Assembly: GCF_040958095.1 (NCBI RefSeq)
Contig: NC_091193.1
Coordinates: 31,818,346 to 31,882,345, forward strand
Length of the DNA: 64,000 nt
DNA from: Procambarus clarkii
Lineage: Eukaryota; Arthropoda; Malacostraca; Decapoda; Cambaridae
Direction of reading: 5' to 3'
Made by a program: the position numbers and the translations under genes. Below the pieces are notes generated by a model, which was not told where the DNA came from, made no database searches, and was given only the letters and a program-made list of their open reading frames with translations. Positions 14,901 to 30,200 of this stretch are shown piece by piece (the stretch's first letter is position 1; the number at the start of each line of letters is the position of its first letter).

Positions 14901-17810
14901 ATCGTATATTTAATGAATCAATAAACTGAAAATTCACAAAAACGTGGATAAACGGCAAAATATTGCCTAATTCGATGATATTTTGTTTAAATCACATAAA
15001 AGAAAAGGGGATGATAAACGTCAAAATATTGCTAAATTCGATGATGTTTAGTATGAAACAAAATGCAAGAAAACTTGCTTAAAATGCAATAGTATGCGAA
15101 AATATGAGATATGAAGACCAAATCACATTTCGTGATACTACATGAAATAGTATCGAAATATTGGCAAAAATGAATATATTTACGTAGTATCAAACTGCAT
15201 AAAAAACGTGAAGAGTCACTATTATCCAAAATTTGCGGATTTTAACTTCGAATCATAAAGCGAGGTTTCGTATTATTTAGATCCAAGAAAAGACATATGA
15301 CAATGTTGTTTCCAATAAAAATGATAAAAATCAATGTGTATTCATTAGAATTAACGAAAATGTTCCCGATTTTCCATTTATATTACCGATGGAAGAAGTA
15401 CACGTAAAACCGCTCTAATCCGGCTGAAACATCGATATATGCAATAAAAAACAAACTTCTCCCCTTTTCAATATCTTACTCAGTATTTCAACGAGAAACA
15501 AATTTATGATTAAAGGTGAAGTATTTATGTTTATTATCTAATCAATTACGTGTTTGCATCATTTTTATCTTATACTTAATGAATTAATAGCAATAAACTG
15601 AAAATTCACCAAAACGTGGAAAAACGGCAAAATATTGCCTAATTCGATGATATTTTGTTTAAATCACATAAAGGAAAAGGGGATGATAAACGTCAAAATA
15701 TTGCTAAATTCGATGATGTTTAGTATGAAACAAAATGCAAGAAAACTTGCTTAAAAAGCAATATTATGCGAAAATCTGAGAGTTGAAGGCCAAATCACAT
15801 TTCGTGATACTACATGAAATAGTATCGAAATATTGGCATAAATGAATATATTTACGTAATATCAAACTACATAAAAAACCTGAAAAGTCACTTTTATTCC
15901 AAATTTGTGGATTTTAACTTCGAATCATAAAGCGAGGTTTCGTATTATTTAGATCCAAGAAAAGACATATGACAATGTTGTTTCCAATACAAATGATAAA
16001 AATCAATGTGTTTTCATTAGAATTAACTAAAATGTTCCTGATTTTCCGTGTATATTACCGATGGAAGATGTACACGTAAAACCGCTCTAATCCGGCTGAA
16101 ACATCGATATATGCAATAAAAACCAAAATTCTCCCCATTTCAATATCTTACTCAGTATTTCAACGAGAAACAAATTTATGATTAAAGATGAAGTATTTAA
16201 GTTTATTATCTAATCAATTACGTGTTTGCATAATTTTTATCGTATATTTAATGAATTAATACCAATAAACTGAAAATTCACAAAAACGTAAAAAAACGGC
16301 AAAATATTGCCTAATTCGATGATATTTTGTTTAAATCACATAAGGAAAAAGGGGATAATAAACGTCAAAATATTGCTAAATTCGATGATGTTTAGTATGA
16401 AACAAAATGCAAGAAAACTTGCTTAAAATGCAATATTATTCGAAAATATAAGATATGAAGGCCAAATCACATATCGTGATACTACATGAAATAGTATCGA
16501 AATATTGGTAAAAATGAATGTATTTACGTAATATCAAACTACATGAAAAACGTTAAGAGAGTCACCATTATTCCAAATTTGTGGATTTTAACTTCGAATC
16601 ATAGAGCGAGGTTTCGTATTATTTAGATCCAAGAAAAGACATATGACAATGTTGTTTCCTATGCTAATAGATAAAAATCAATGTGTTTTCATTAGAATTA
16701 CTAAAAATGTTCCTGATTTTCCGTTTATGTTAGCGATGGAAAATGTACACGTAAAACCGCTGTATTCCGGCTGAAACGTCGATATATGCAATAAAAACCG
16801 AACTTCTCCCCTTTTCAATATCCTACTCAATATTTCAACGAGAAACAAATATATGATTAAAGGTGAACTAATTAAGTTTATTATCTAATCAATTACGTGA
16901 TTGCATAATTTTTATCGTATATTTAATGAATTAATACCAATAAACTGAAAATTCACAAAAACGTGGATAAACGGCAAAATATTGCCTAATTCGATGATAT
17001 TTTGTTTAAATCACATAAAGGAAAAGGGGATGATAAACGTCAAAATATTGCTAAATTCCATGATGTTTAGTACGAAACAAAATGCAAGAAAGCTTCCTTA
17101 AAATGCAATATTATGCGAAAATCTGAGATATGAAGGCCAAATCACATATCGTGATACTACATGAAATAGTATCGAAATATTGGTAAAAATGAATATATTT
17201 ACGTAATATCAAACTACATAAAAAACGTGAAAAAAGTCATTATTATTCCAAATTTGAGGATTTTAACTTCGAATCATAGAGCGAGGTTTCATATTATTTA
17301 GATCCAAGAAAAGACATATGACAATGCTGTTTCCAATACAAATGATAAAAATCAGTGTGTTTTCATTAGAATTAACTAAAATGTTCCTGATTTTCCGTTT
17401 ATATTACCGACGGAAGATGTACACGTAAAACCGCTCTAATCCGGCTGAATCGTCGATATATGCAATAAAAACTTAACTTCTCCCCTTTTCAATATCTTAC
17501 TCAGTATTTCAACGAGAAACAAATAGATGATTAAAGGTGAAGTATTTAAGTTTATTATCAAATCAATTACGTGTTTGCATCATTTTTATCGTATATTTAA
17601 TGAATTAATACCAATAAACTGAAAATTCACAAAAACGTGGAAAAACGGCAAAATATTGCCTAATTCGATGATATTTTGTTTAAATCACATAAAGGAAAAG
17701 GGGATGATAAACGTCAAAATATTGCTAAATTCGATGATGTTTAGTATGAAACAAAATGCAAGAAAACTTGCTTAAAATGCAATATTATTCGAAAATATAA
17801 GAAATGAAGG
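5977..17810 (+). repeat. Satellite block 2: hexameric higher-order repeat, ~3945 bp x 3
   Basis: Three copies (5977-9919, 9920-13865, 13866-17810) of lengths 3943, 3946 and 3945 bp. Each has six distinguishable monomers of about 584, 668, 672-674, 672, 674-675 and 673-675 bp. The first lacks about 90 bp. The second lacks a few bases, so that the usual AATGAATTAATACCAATAAA reads AATGAATCAATAAA. Between copies the sequence is nearly base-for-base identical. Differences seen include GATTACTAC at about 9260 against GATACTAC at 13209, an extra A at about 9750, and TGCTAAAG / TGCTATAAG / TGCTAATAG near 8772, 12720 and 16671. Near identity between copies with larger divergence between adjacent monomers is the defining pattern of a higher-order repeat. 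Confidence 0.93.
9920..10503 (+). repeat. Short satellite monomer (584 bp) with two deletions
   Basis: Example of the shortened monomer, also at 1349-1932, 5977-6558 and 13866-14449. Compared with a full unit it lacks two pieces. One is about 24 bp of the TTATTATCTAATCAATTACG segment, so AAGTATTTAAGTT runs straight into GCATCATTTTTATCG. The other is about 66 bp between two direct repeats inside the monomer: the copy near CGGCAAAATATTGCCTAATT and the copy near CGTCAAAATATTGCTAAATT. The 66-bp loss is what slippage or recombination between those repeats would give. Three of the four short monomers mark the start of a hexamer copy. Confidence 0.9.
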
Positions 17811-20800
17811 CCAAATCACATATCGTGATACTACATGAAATAGTATCGAAATATTGGTAAAAATGAATGTATTTACGTAATATCAAACTACATGAAAAAC
17901 GTTAAGAGAGTCACCATTATTCCAAATTTGTGGATTTTAACTTCGAATCATAGAGCGAAGGTTTCGTATTATTTAGATCCAAGAAAAGACATATGACAAT
18001 GTTGTTTCCTATACAAATGATAAAAATCAATGTGTTTTCATTAGAATTACCTAAAATGTTCCTGATTTTCCGTTTATATTACCGATGGAAGAATGTACAC
18101 GTAAAACCGCTCTAATACCGGCTGAAACGTCGATATATGCAATAAAAACCGAACTTCTCCCCTTTTCAATATCCTACTCAGTATTTCAACGAGAAACAAA
18201 TAGATGATTAAAGGTGAAGTATTTAAGTTCATTATCTAATCAATTACGTGATTGCATCATTTTTATCGTATATTTAATGAATTAATACCAATAAACTGAA
18301 AATTCACAAAAACGTGGATGAACGGCAAAATATTGCCTAATTCGATGATATTTTGTTTAAATCACATAAAGGAAAAGGGGATGATAAACGTCAAAATATT
18401 GCTAAATTCCATGATGTTTAGTACGAAACAAAATGCAAGAAAGCTTCCTTAAAATGCAATATTTTGCGAAAATCTGAGATATGAAGGCCAAATCACATAT
18501 CGTGATACTACATGAAATAGTATCGAAATATTGGTAAATAATGAATATATTTACGTAATATCAAACTACATAAAAAACGTGAAAAAAGTCATTATTATTC
18601 CAAATTTGAAGATTTTAACTTCGAATCATAGAGCGAGGTTTCATATTATTTAGATCCAAGAAAAGACATATGACAATGCTGTTTCCAATACAAATGATAA
18701 AAATCAGTGTGTTTTCATTAGAATTAACTAAAATGTTCCTGATTTTCCGTTTATATTACCGATGGAAGATGTACACGTAAAACCGCTCTAATTCCGGCTG
18801 AATCGTCGATATATGCAATAAAAACTTAACTTCTCCCCCTTTCAATATCCTTACTCAGTATTTCAACGAGAAACAAATAGATGATTAAAGGTGAAGTATT
18901 TAAGTTTATTATCTAATCAATTACGTGTTTGCATCATTTTTATCGTATATTTAATGAATCAATAAACTGAAAATTCACAAAAACGTGGATAAACGGCAAA
19001 ATATTGCCTAATTCGATGATATTTTGTTTAAATCACATAAAGAAAAGGGGATGATAAACGTCAAAATATTGCTAAATTCGATGATGTTTAGTATGAAACA
19101 AAATGCAAGAAAACTTGCTTAAAATGCAATATTATGCGAAAATATGAGATATGAAGGCCAAATCACATATCGTGATACTACATGAAATAGTATCGAAATA
19201 TTGGTAAAAATGAATATATTTACGTAATATCAAACTACATAAAAAACGTGAAAGAGTCACTATTATTCCAAATTTGCGGATTTTAACTTCGAATCATAAA
19301 GCGAGGTTTCGTATTATTTAGATCCAAGAAAAGACATATGACAATGTTGTTTCCAATACAAATGATAAAAATCAATGTGTATTCATTAGAATTAACTAAA
19401 ATGTTCCCGATTTTCCATTTATATTACCGATGGAAGAATGTACACGTAAAACCGCTCTAATCCGGCTGAAACATCGATATATGCAATAAAAACCAAACTT
19501 CTCCCCTTTTCAATATCTTACTCAGTATTTCAACGAGAAACAAATTTATGATTAAAGGTGAAGTATTTAAGTTTATTATCTAATCAATTACGTGTTTGCA
19601 TCATTTTTATCGTATACTTAATGAATTAATACCAATAAACTGAAAATTCACAAAAACGTGGAAAAACGGCAAAATATTGCCTAATTCGATGATATTTTGT
19701 TTAAATCACATAAAGGAAAAGGGGATGATAAACGTCAAAATATTGCTAAATTCGATGATGTTTAGTATGAAACAAAATGCAAGAAAACTTGCTTAAAATG
19801 CAATATTATGCGAAAATCTGAGAGTATGAAGGCCAAATCACATATCGTGATACTACATGAAATAGTATCGAAATATTGGTAAAAATGAATGTATTTACGT
19901 AATATCAAACTACATGAAAAACGTTAAGAGAGTCACCATTATTCCAAATTTGTGGATTTTAACTTCGAATCATAGAGCGAGGTTTCGTATTATTTAGATC
20001 CAAGAAAAGACATATGACAATGTTGTTTCCTATGCAAAGATAAAAATCAATGTGTTTTCATTAGAATTACCTAAAAATGTTCCTGATTTTCCGTTTATAT
20101 TACCGATGGAAAATGTACACGTAAAACCGCTGTATTCCGGCTGAAACGTCGATATATGCAATAAAAACCGAACTTCTCCCCCTTTCAATATCCTACTCAG
20201 TATTTCAACGAGAAACAAATAGATGATTAAAGGTGAAGTATTTAAGTTTATTATCTAATCAATTACGTGTTTGCATCATTTTTATCGTATATTTAATGAA
20301 TCAATAAACTGAAAATTCACAAAAACGTGGATAAACGGCAAAATATTGCCTAATTCGATGATATTTTGTTTAAATCACATAAAGGAAAAGGGGATGATAA
20401 ACGTCAAAATATTGCTAAATTCGATGATGTTTAGTATGAAACAAAATGCAAGAAAACTTGCTTAAAATGCAATATTATGCGAAAATATGAGATATGAAGG
20501 CCAAATCACATTTCGTGATACTACATGAAATAGTATCGAAATATTGGCTAAAAATGAATATATTTACGTAATATCAAACTACATAAAAAACGTGAAGAGT
20601 CACTATTATTCCAAATTTGCGGATTTTAACTTCGAATCATAAAGCGAGGTTTCGTATTATTTAGATCCAAGAAAAGACATATGACAATGTTGTTTCCAAT
20701 ACAAATGATAAAAATCAATGTGTTTTCATTAGAATTAACTAAAATGTTCCTGATTTTCCGTTTATATTACCGATGGAAGAATGTACACGTAAAACCGCTC

Positions 20801-23800
20801 TAATCCGGCTGAAACAGTCGATATATGCAATAAAAACTAACTTCTCCCCTTTTCAATATCTTACTCAGTATTTCAACGAGAAACAAATATATGATTAAAG
20901 GTGAAGTATTTAAGTTTATTATCTAATCAATTACGTGTTTGCATCATTTTTATCGTATATTTAATGAATTAATACCAATAAACTGAAAATTCACAAAAAC
21001 GTGGAAAAACGGCAAAATATTGCCTAATTCGATGATATTTTGTTTAAATCACATAAAGGAAAAGGGGATGATAAACGTCAAAATATTGCTAAATTCGATG
21101 ATGTTTAGTATGAAACAAAATGCAAGAAAACTTGCTTAAAATGCAATATTATGCGAAAATCTGAGATATGAAGGCCAAATCACATATCGTGATACTACAT
21201 GAAATAGTATCGAAATATTGGTAAAAATGAATATATTTACGTAATATCAAACTACATAAAAAACGTGAAAAGTCACTATTATTCCAAATTTGTGGATTTT
21301 AACTTCGAATCATAGAGCGAGGTTTCGTATTATTTAGATCCAAGAAAAGACATATGACAATGTTGTTTCCAATACAAATGATAAAAATCAATGTGTTTTC
21401 ATTAGAATTAACTAAAATGTTCCTGATTTTCCGTTTATATTACCGATGGAAGATGTACACGTAAAACCGCTCTAATCCGGCTGAAACGTCGATATATGCA
21501 ATAAAAACCTAACTTCTCCCCTTTTCAATATCTTACTCAGTATTTCAACGAGAAACAAATAGATGATTAAAGGTGAAGTATTTAAGTTTATTATCTAATC
21601 AATTACGTGTTTGCATCATTTTTATCGTATATTTAATGAATTAATACCAATAAACTGAAAATTCACAAAAACGTGGAAAAACGGCAAAATATTGCCTAAT
21701 TCGATGATATTTTGTTTAAATCACATAAAGGAAAAGGGGATGATAAACGTCAAAATATTGCTAAATTCGATGATGTTTAGTATGAAACAAAATGCAAGAA
21801 AACTTGCTTAAAATGCAATATTATTCGAAAATATAAGATATGAAGGCCAAATCACATATCGTGATACTACATGAAATAGTATCGAAATATTGGTAAAAAT
21901 GAATGTATTTACGTAATATCAAACTACATGAAAAACGTTAAGAGAGTCACCATTATTCCAAATTTGTGGATTTTAACTTCGAATCATAGAGCGAGGTTTC
22001 GTATTATTTAGATCCAAGAAAAGACATATGACAATGTTGTTTCCTATACAAAGATAAAAATCAATGTGTTTTCATTAGAATTAACTAAAAATGTTCCTGA
22101 TTTTCCGTTTATATTACCGATGGAAAATGTACACGTAAAACCGCTCTATCCGGCTGAAACGTCGATATATGCAATAAAAACCGAACTTCTCCCCTTTTCA
22201 ATATCCTACTCAGTATTTCAACGAGAAACAAATAGATGATTAAAGGTGAAGTATTTAAGTTTATTATCTAATCAATTACGTGATTGCATCATTTTTATCG
22301 TATATTTAATGAATTAATACCAATAAACTGAAAATTCACAAAAACGTGGATAAACGGCAAAATATTGCCTAATTCGATGATATTTTGTTTAAATCACATA
22401 AAGGAAAAGGGGATGATAAACGTCAAAATATTGCTAAATTCCATGATGTTTAGTACGAAACAAAATGCAAGAAAAGCTTCCTTAAAATGCAATATTATGC
22501 GAAAATCTGAGATATGAAGGCCAAATCACATATCGTGATACTACATGAAATAGTATCGAAATATTGGTAAAAATGAATATATTTACGTAATATCAAACTA
22601 CATAAAAAACGTGAAAAAAGTCATTATTATTCCAAATTTGAGGATTTTAACTTCGAATCATAGAGCGAGGTTTCATATTATTTAGATCCAAGAAAAGACA
22701 TATGACAATGCTGTTTCCAATACAAATGATAAAAATCAGTGTGTTTTCATTAGAATTAACTAAAATGTTCCTGATTTTCCGTTTATATTACCGACGGAAG
22801 ATGTACACGTAAAACCGCTCTAATCCGGCTGAATCGTCGATATATGCAATAAAAACTTAACTTCTCCCCTTTTCAATATCTTACTCAGTATTTCAACGAG
22901 AAACAAATAGATGATTAAAGGTGAAGTATTTAAGTTTATTATCTAATCAATTACGTGTTTGCATCATTTTTATCGTATATTTAATGAATTAATACCAATA
23001 AACTGAAAATTCACAAAAACGTGGAAAAACGGCAAAATATTGCCTAATTCGATGATATTTTGTTTAAATCACATAAAGGAAAAGGGGATGATAAACGTCA
23101 AAATATTGCTAAATTCGATGATGTTTAGTATGAAACAAAATGCAAGAAAACTTGCTTAAAATGCAATATTATTCGAAAATATAAGATATGAAGGCCAAAT
23201 CACATATCGTGATACTACATGAAATAGTATCGAAATATTGGTAAAAATGAATATATTTACGTAATATCAAACTACATGAAAAACGTGAAGAGAGTCACTA
23301 TTATTCCAAATTTGTGGATTTTAACTTCGAATCATAAGCGAGGTTTCGTATTATTTAGATCCAAGAAAAGACATATGACAATGTTGTTTCCAATACAAAT
23401 GATAAAAATCAATGTGTTTTCATTAGAATTAACTAAAATGTTCCTGATTTTCCGTTTATATTACCGATGGAAGATGTACACGTAAAACCGCTCTAATCCG
23501 GCTGAAATCGTCGATATATGCAATAAAAACCTAACTTCTCCCCTTTTCAATATCTTACTCAGTATTTCAACGAGAAACAAATAGATGATTAAAGGTGAAG
23601 TATTTAAGTTTATTATCTAATCAATTACGTGTTTGCATCATTTTTATCGTATATTTAATGAATTAATACCAATAAACTGAAAATTCACAAAAACGTGGAA
23701 AAACGGCAAAATATTGCCTAATTCGATGATATTTTGTTTAAATCACATAAAGGAAAAGGGGATGATAAACGTCAAAATATTGCTAAATTCGATGATGTTT

Positions 23801-26800
23801 AGTACGAAACAAAATGCAAGAAAACTTGCTTAAAATGCAATATTATGCGAAAATCTGAGATATGAAGGCCAAATCACATATCGTGATACTACATGAAATA
23901 GTATCGAAATATTGGTAAAAATGAATATATTTACGTAATATCAAACTACATGAAAAACGTGAAAAGAGTCACTTATTATTCCAAATTTGATGATTTTAAC
24001 TTCGAATCATAGAGCGAGGTTTCATATTATTTAGATCCAAGAAAAGACATATGACAATGTTGTTTCCAATACAAATGATAAAAATCAGTGTGTTTTCATT
24101 AGAATTAACTAAAATGTTCCTGATTTTCCGTTTATATTACCGACGGAAGATGTACACGTAAAACCGCTCTAATCCGGCTGAATCGTCGATATATGCAATA
24201 AAAACTTAACTTCTCCCCTTTTCAATATCTTACTCAGTATTTCAACGAGAAACAAATAGATGATTAAAGGTGAAGTATTTAAGTTTATTATCTAATCAAT
24301 TACGTGTTTGCATCATTTTTATCGTATATTTAATGAATTAATACCAATAAACTGAAAATTCACAAAAACGTGGAAAAACGGCAAAATATTGCCTAATTCG
24401 ATGATATTTTGTTTAAATCACATAAAGGAAAAGGGGATGATAAACGTCAAAATATTGCTAAATTCGATGATGTTTAGTATGAAACAAAATGCAAGAAAAC
24501 TTGCTTAAAATGCAATATTATGCGAAAATATGAGATATGAAGGCCAAATCACATATCGTGATACTACATGAAATAGTATCGAAATATTGGTAAAAATGAA
24601 TATATTTACGTAATATCAAACTACATGAAAAACGTGAAAAGAGTCACTATTATTCCAAATTTGATGGATTTTAACTTCGAATCATAGAGCGAGGTTTCAT
24701 ATTATTTAGATCCAAGAAAAGACATATGACAATGTTGTTTCCAATACAAATGATAAAAATCAATGTGTTTTCATTAGAATTAACTAAAATGTTCCTGATT
24801 TTCCGTTTATATTACCGACTGGAAGATGTACACGTAAAACCGCTCTAATCCGGCTGAATCGTCGATATATGCAATAAAAACTTAACTTCTCCCCTTTTCA
24901 ATATCTACTCAGTATTTCAACGAGAAACAAATAGATGATTAAAGGTGAAGTATTTAAGTTTATTATCTAATCAATTACGTGTTTGCATCATTTTTATCGT
25001 ATATTTAATGAATTAATACCAATAAACTGAAAATTCACAAAAACGTGGAAAAACGGCAAAATATTGCCTAATTCGATGATATTTTGTTTAAATCACATAA
25101 AGGAAAAGGGGATGATAAACGTCAAAATATTGCTAAATTCGATGATGTTTAGTATGAAACAAAATGCAAGAAAACTTGCTTAAAATGCAATATTATGCGA
25201 AAATATGAGATATGAAGGCCAAATCACATATCGTGATACTACATGAAATAGTATCGAAATATTGGTAAAATGAATATATTTACGTAATATCAAACTACAT
25301 AAAAAACGTGAAAGAGTCACTATTATTCCAAATTTGTGGATTTTAACTTCGAATCATAAAGCGAGGTTTCATATTATTTAGATCCAAGAAAAGACATATG
25401 ACAATGTTGTTTCCAATACAAATGATAAAAATCAATGTGTTTTCATTAGAATTAACTAAAATGTTCCTGATTTTCCGTTTATATTACCGATGGAAGATGT
25501 ACACGTAAAACCGCTCTAATCCGGCTGAATCGTCGATATATGCAATAAAAACTTAACTTCTCCCCTTTTCAATATCTTACTCAGTATTTCAACGAGAAAC
25601 AAATAGATGATTAAAGGTGAAGTATTTAAGTTTATTATCTAATCAATTACGTGTTTGCATCATTTTTATCGTATATTTAATGAATTAATACCAATAAACT
25701 GAAAATTCACAAAAACGTGGATAAAACGGCAAAATATTGCCTAATTCGATGATATTTTGTTTAAATCACATAAAGGAAAAGGGGATGATAAACGTCAAAA
25801 TATTGCTAAATTCGATGATGTTTAGTACTGAAACAAAATGCAAGAAAAGCTTGCTTATAATGCAATATTATGCGAAAATCTGAGATATGAAGGCCAAATC
25901 ACATATCGTGATACTACATGAAATAGTATCGAAATATTGGTAAAAATGAATATATTTACGTAATATCAAACTACATGAAAAACGTGAAAAGAGTCACTAT
26001 TATTCCAAATTTGAGGATTTTAACTTCGAATCATAGAGCGAGGTTTCATATTATTTAGATCCAAGAAAAGACATATTGACAATGTTGTTTCCAATACAAA
26101 TGATAAAAATCAGTTTGTTTTCATTAGAATTAACTAAAATGTTCCTGATTTTCCGTTTATATTACCGACGGAAGATGTACACGTAAAACCGCTCTAATCC
26201 GGCTGAATCGTCGATATATGCAATAAAAACTTAACTTCTCCCCTTGTCAATATCTTACTCAGTATTTCAACGAGAAACAAATAGATGATTAAAGGTGAAG
26301 TATTTAAGTTTATTATCTAATCAATTACGTGTTTGCATCATTTTTATCGTATATTTAATGAATTAATACCAATAAACTGAAAATTCACAAAAACGTGGAA
26401 AAACGGCATAATATTGCCTAATTCTATGATATTTTGTTTAAATCGCATTAAAGAAAAGGGGGATGATAAACTTCAAAATATTGCAAAATTCGATGATGTT
26501 TAGTATGAAACAAAATGCAAGAAAACTTGCTTAAAATGCAATATTATGGAAAAATCTGATATATGAAGGCTAAATCACATATCGTGATACTACATGAAAT
26601 AGTATCGAAATATTGGTAAAAATGAAAATATTTACGTCATATCAAACTACATGAAAAACGTGAAAAGAGTCACTATTATTCCAAATTTGCGGATTTTAAC
26701 TTCGAATCATAAAGCGAGGTTTCATATTATTTAGATCCAAGAAAAGACATATGACAATGTTGTTTCCAATACAAATGATAAAAATCAGTGTGTTTTAATT

Positions 26801-27242
26801 AGAATTAACTAAAATGTTCCTGATTTTCTGTTTATATTACCGACGGAAGATGTACACGTAAAACCGCTCTAATCCGGCTGAATCGTCGATATATGCAATA
26901 AAAACTTAACTTCTCCCCTTTTCAATATCTTACTCAGTATTTCAACGAGAAACAAATAGATGATTAAGGTGAAGTATTTAAGTTTATTATCTAATCAATT
27001 ACGTATTTGCATCATTTTTATCGTATATTTAATGAATTAATACCAATAAACTGAAAATTCACAAAAACGTGGAAAAACGGCAAAATATTGCCTAATTCGA
27101 TTATATTTTGTTTAAATCACATAAAGGAAAAGGGGATGATAAACGTCAAAATATTGCTAAATTCAAAGAAGTTTAGTATGAAACAAAATGCAAGAAAACT
27201 CTCTTAAAATGCAATATTATTCGAAAATATAAGATATGAAGG
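17811..27242 (+). repeat. Satellite block 3: no obvious higher-order period
   Basis: Fourteen full-length monomers starting at 17811, 18488, 19158, 19833, 20501, 21175, 21847, 22521, 23195, 23869, 24544, 25219, 25894 and 26570. The unit at 17811 sits where a fourth hexamer copy would begin, but it is full length (677 bp) rather than short, so the hexamer regime ends here. Units still share variants with the hexamer, for instance TGCTGTTTCC and the AATCAATAAACTG deletion. Several single-base indels are scattered here, such as CTCTAATTCC at about 18788, GACTGG at about 24818 and AGTACTGAAAC at about 25825. The 26570 unit begins the transition to block 4. Confidence 0.75.
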
Positions 27243-30200
27243 CCAAATCACATATCGTGATACTACATGAAATAGTATCGAAATATTGGTAAAATGAATA
27301 TATTTACGTAGCATCAACCTACATGAAAAACGTGAAGAGAGTCACTATTATTCCAAATTTGTGGATTTTAACTTCGAATCATAAAGCGAGGTTTCAAATT
27401 ATTTAGATCCAAGAAAAGACATATGACAATGTTGTTTCCAATACAAATGATAAAAATCAATGTGTTTTCATTAGAATTAACTAAAATGTTGCTGATTTTC
27501 CGTTTATATTACCGATGGAAGATGTACACGTAAAACCGCTCTAATCCGGCTGAATCGTCGATATATGCAATAAAAACTTAACTTCTCCCCTTGTCAATAT
27601 CTTACTCAGTATTTCAACGAGAAACAAATAGATGATTAAACGTGAAGTATTTAAGTTTATTATCTAATCAATTACGTATTTGCATCATTTTTATCGTATA
27701 TTTAATGAATTAATACCAATAAACTGAAAATTCACAAAAACGTGGAAAAACGGCATAATATTGCCTAATTCTATAATATTTTGTTTAAATCACATTAAAG
27801 AAAAGGGGATGATAAACGTCAAAATATTGCAAAATTCGATGATGTTTAGTATGAAACAAAATGAAAGAAAACTTGCTTAAAATGCAATATTATGGAAAAA
27901 TCTGATATATGAAGGCTAAATCACATATCGTGATACTACATGAAATAGTATCGAAATATTGGTAAAAATTAAAATATTTACGTCATATCAAACTACATGA
28001 AAAACGTGAAGAGAGTCACTATTATTCCAAATTTGCGGATTTTAACTTCGAATCATACAGCGAGGTTTCGTATTATTTAGATCCAAGAAAAGACATATGA
28101 CAATGTTGTTTCCAATACAAATGATAAAAATCAATGTGTATTCATTAGGATTTAACTAAAATGTTCCTGATTTTCCATTTATATTACCGATGGAAGAAGT
28201 ACACGTAAAACCGTTCTAATCCGGCTGAAACGTCGATATATGCAATAAAAACCAAACTTCTCCCCTTTTCAATATCTTACTCAGTATTTCAACGAGAAAC
28301 AAATTTATGATTAAAGGTGAAGTATTTAAGTTTATTATCTAATCAATTACGTGTCTGCATCATTTTTATCGTATACTTAATGAATTAATACCAATAAACT
28401 GAACATTCACAAAAACGTGGAAAAACGGCAAAATATTGCCTAATTCGATGATATTTTGTTTAAATCACATAAAGGAAAAGGGGATGATAAACGTCAAAAT
28501 ATTGCTAAATTCGATGATGTTTAGTATGAAACAAAATGCAAGAAAACTTGCTTAAAATACAATATTATGGAAAAATCTGAGATATGAAGGCCAAATCACA
28601 TATCGTGATACTATATAAAATAGTATCGAAATATTGGTAAAAATGAATATATTTACGTAATATCAAACTACATGAAAAACGTGAAAAGAGTCACTATTAT
28701 TCCAAATTTGAGGATTTTAACTTCGAATCATAGAGCGAGGTTTCATATTATTTAGATCCAAGAAAAGACATATGACAATGTTGTTTCCAATACAAATGAT
28801 AAAAATCAGTGTGTTTTAATTAGAATTAACTAAAATGTTCCTGATTTTCTGTTTATATTACCGACGGAAGATGTACACGTAAAACCGCTCTAATCCGGCT
28901 GAATCGTCGATATATGCAATAAAAACTTAACTTCTCCCCTTTTCAATATCTTACTCAGTATTTCAACGAGAAACAAATAGATGATTAAAGGTGAAGTATT
29001 TAAGTTTATTATCTAATCAATTACGTATTTGCATCATTTTTATCGTATATTTAATGAATTAATACCAATAAACTGAAAATTCACAAAAACGTGGAAAAAC
29101 GGCAAAATATTGCCTAATTCGATGATATTTTGTTTAAATCACATAAAGGAAAAGGGGATGATAAACGTCAAAATATTGCTAAATTCGAATGATGTTTAGT
29201 ATGAAACAAAATGCAAGAAAACTCTCTTAAAATGCAATATTATTCGAAAATATAAGATATGAAGGCCAAATCACATATCGTGATACTACATGAAATAGTA
29301 TCGAAATATTGGTAAAATGAATATATTTACGTAGCATCAACCTACATGAAAAACGTGAAGAGAGTCACTATTATTCCAAATTTGTGGATTTTAACTTCGA
29401 ATCATAAAGCGAGGTTTCAAATTATTTAGATCCAAGAAAAGACATATGACAATGTTGTTTCCAATACAAATGATAAAAATCAATGTGTTTTCATTAGAAT
29501 TAACTAAAATGTTGCTGATTTTCCGTTTATATTACCGATGGAAGATGTACACGTAAAACCGCTCTAATCCGGCTGAATCGTCGATATATGCAATAAAAAC
29601 TTAACTTCTCCCCTTGTCAATATCTTACTCAGTATTTCAACGAGAAACAAATAGATGATTAAACGTGAAGTATTTAAGTTTATTATCTAATCAATTACGT
29701 GTTTGCATCATTTTTATCGTATATTTAATGAATTAATACCAATAAACTGAAAATTCACAAAAACGTGGAAAAACGGCATAATATTGCCTAATTCTATAAT
29801 ATTTTGGTTAAATCACATTAAAGAAAAGGGGATGATAAACGTCAAAATATTGCAAAATTCGATGATGTTTAGTATGAAACAAAATGAAAGAAAACTTGCT
29901 TAAAATGCAATATTATGGAAAAATCTGATATATGAAGGCTAAATCACATATCGTGATACTACATGAAATAGTATCGAAATATTGGTAAAAATTAAAATAT
30001 TTACGTCATATCAAACTACATGAAAAACGTGAAGAGAGTCACTATTATTCCAAATTTGCGGATTTTAACTTCGAATCATAAAGCGAGGTTTCGTATTATT
30101 TAGATCCAAGAAAAGACATATGACAATGTTGTTTCCAATACAAATGATAAAAATCAATGTGTATTCATTAGGAATTTAACTAAAATGTTCCTGATTTTCC

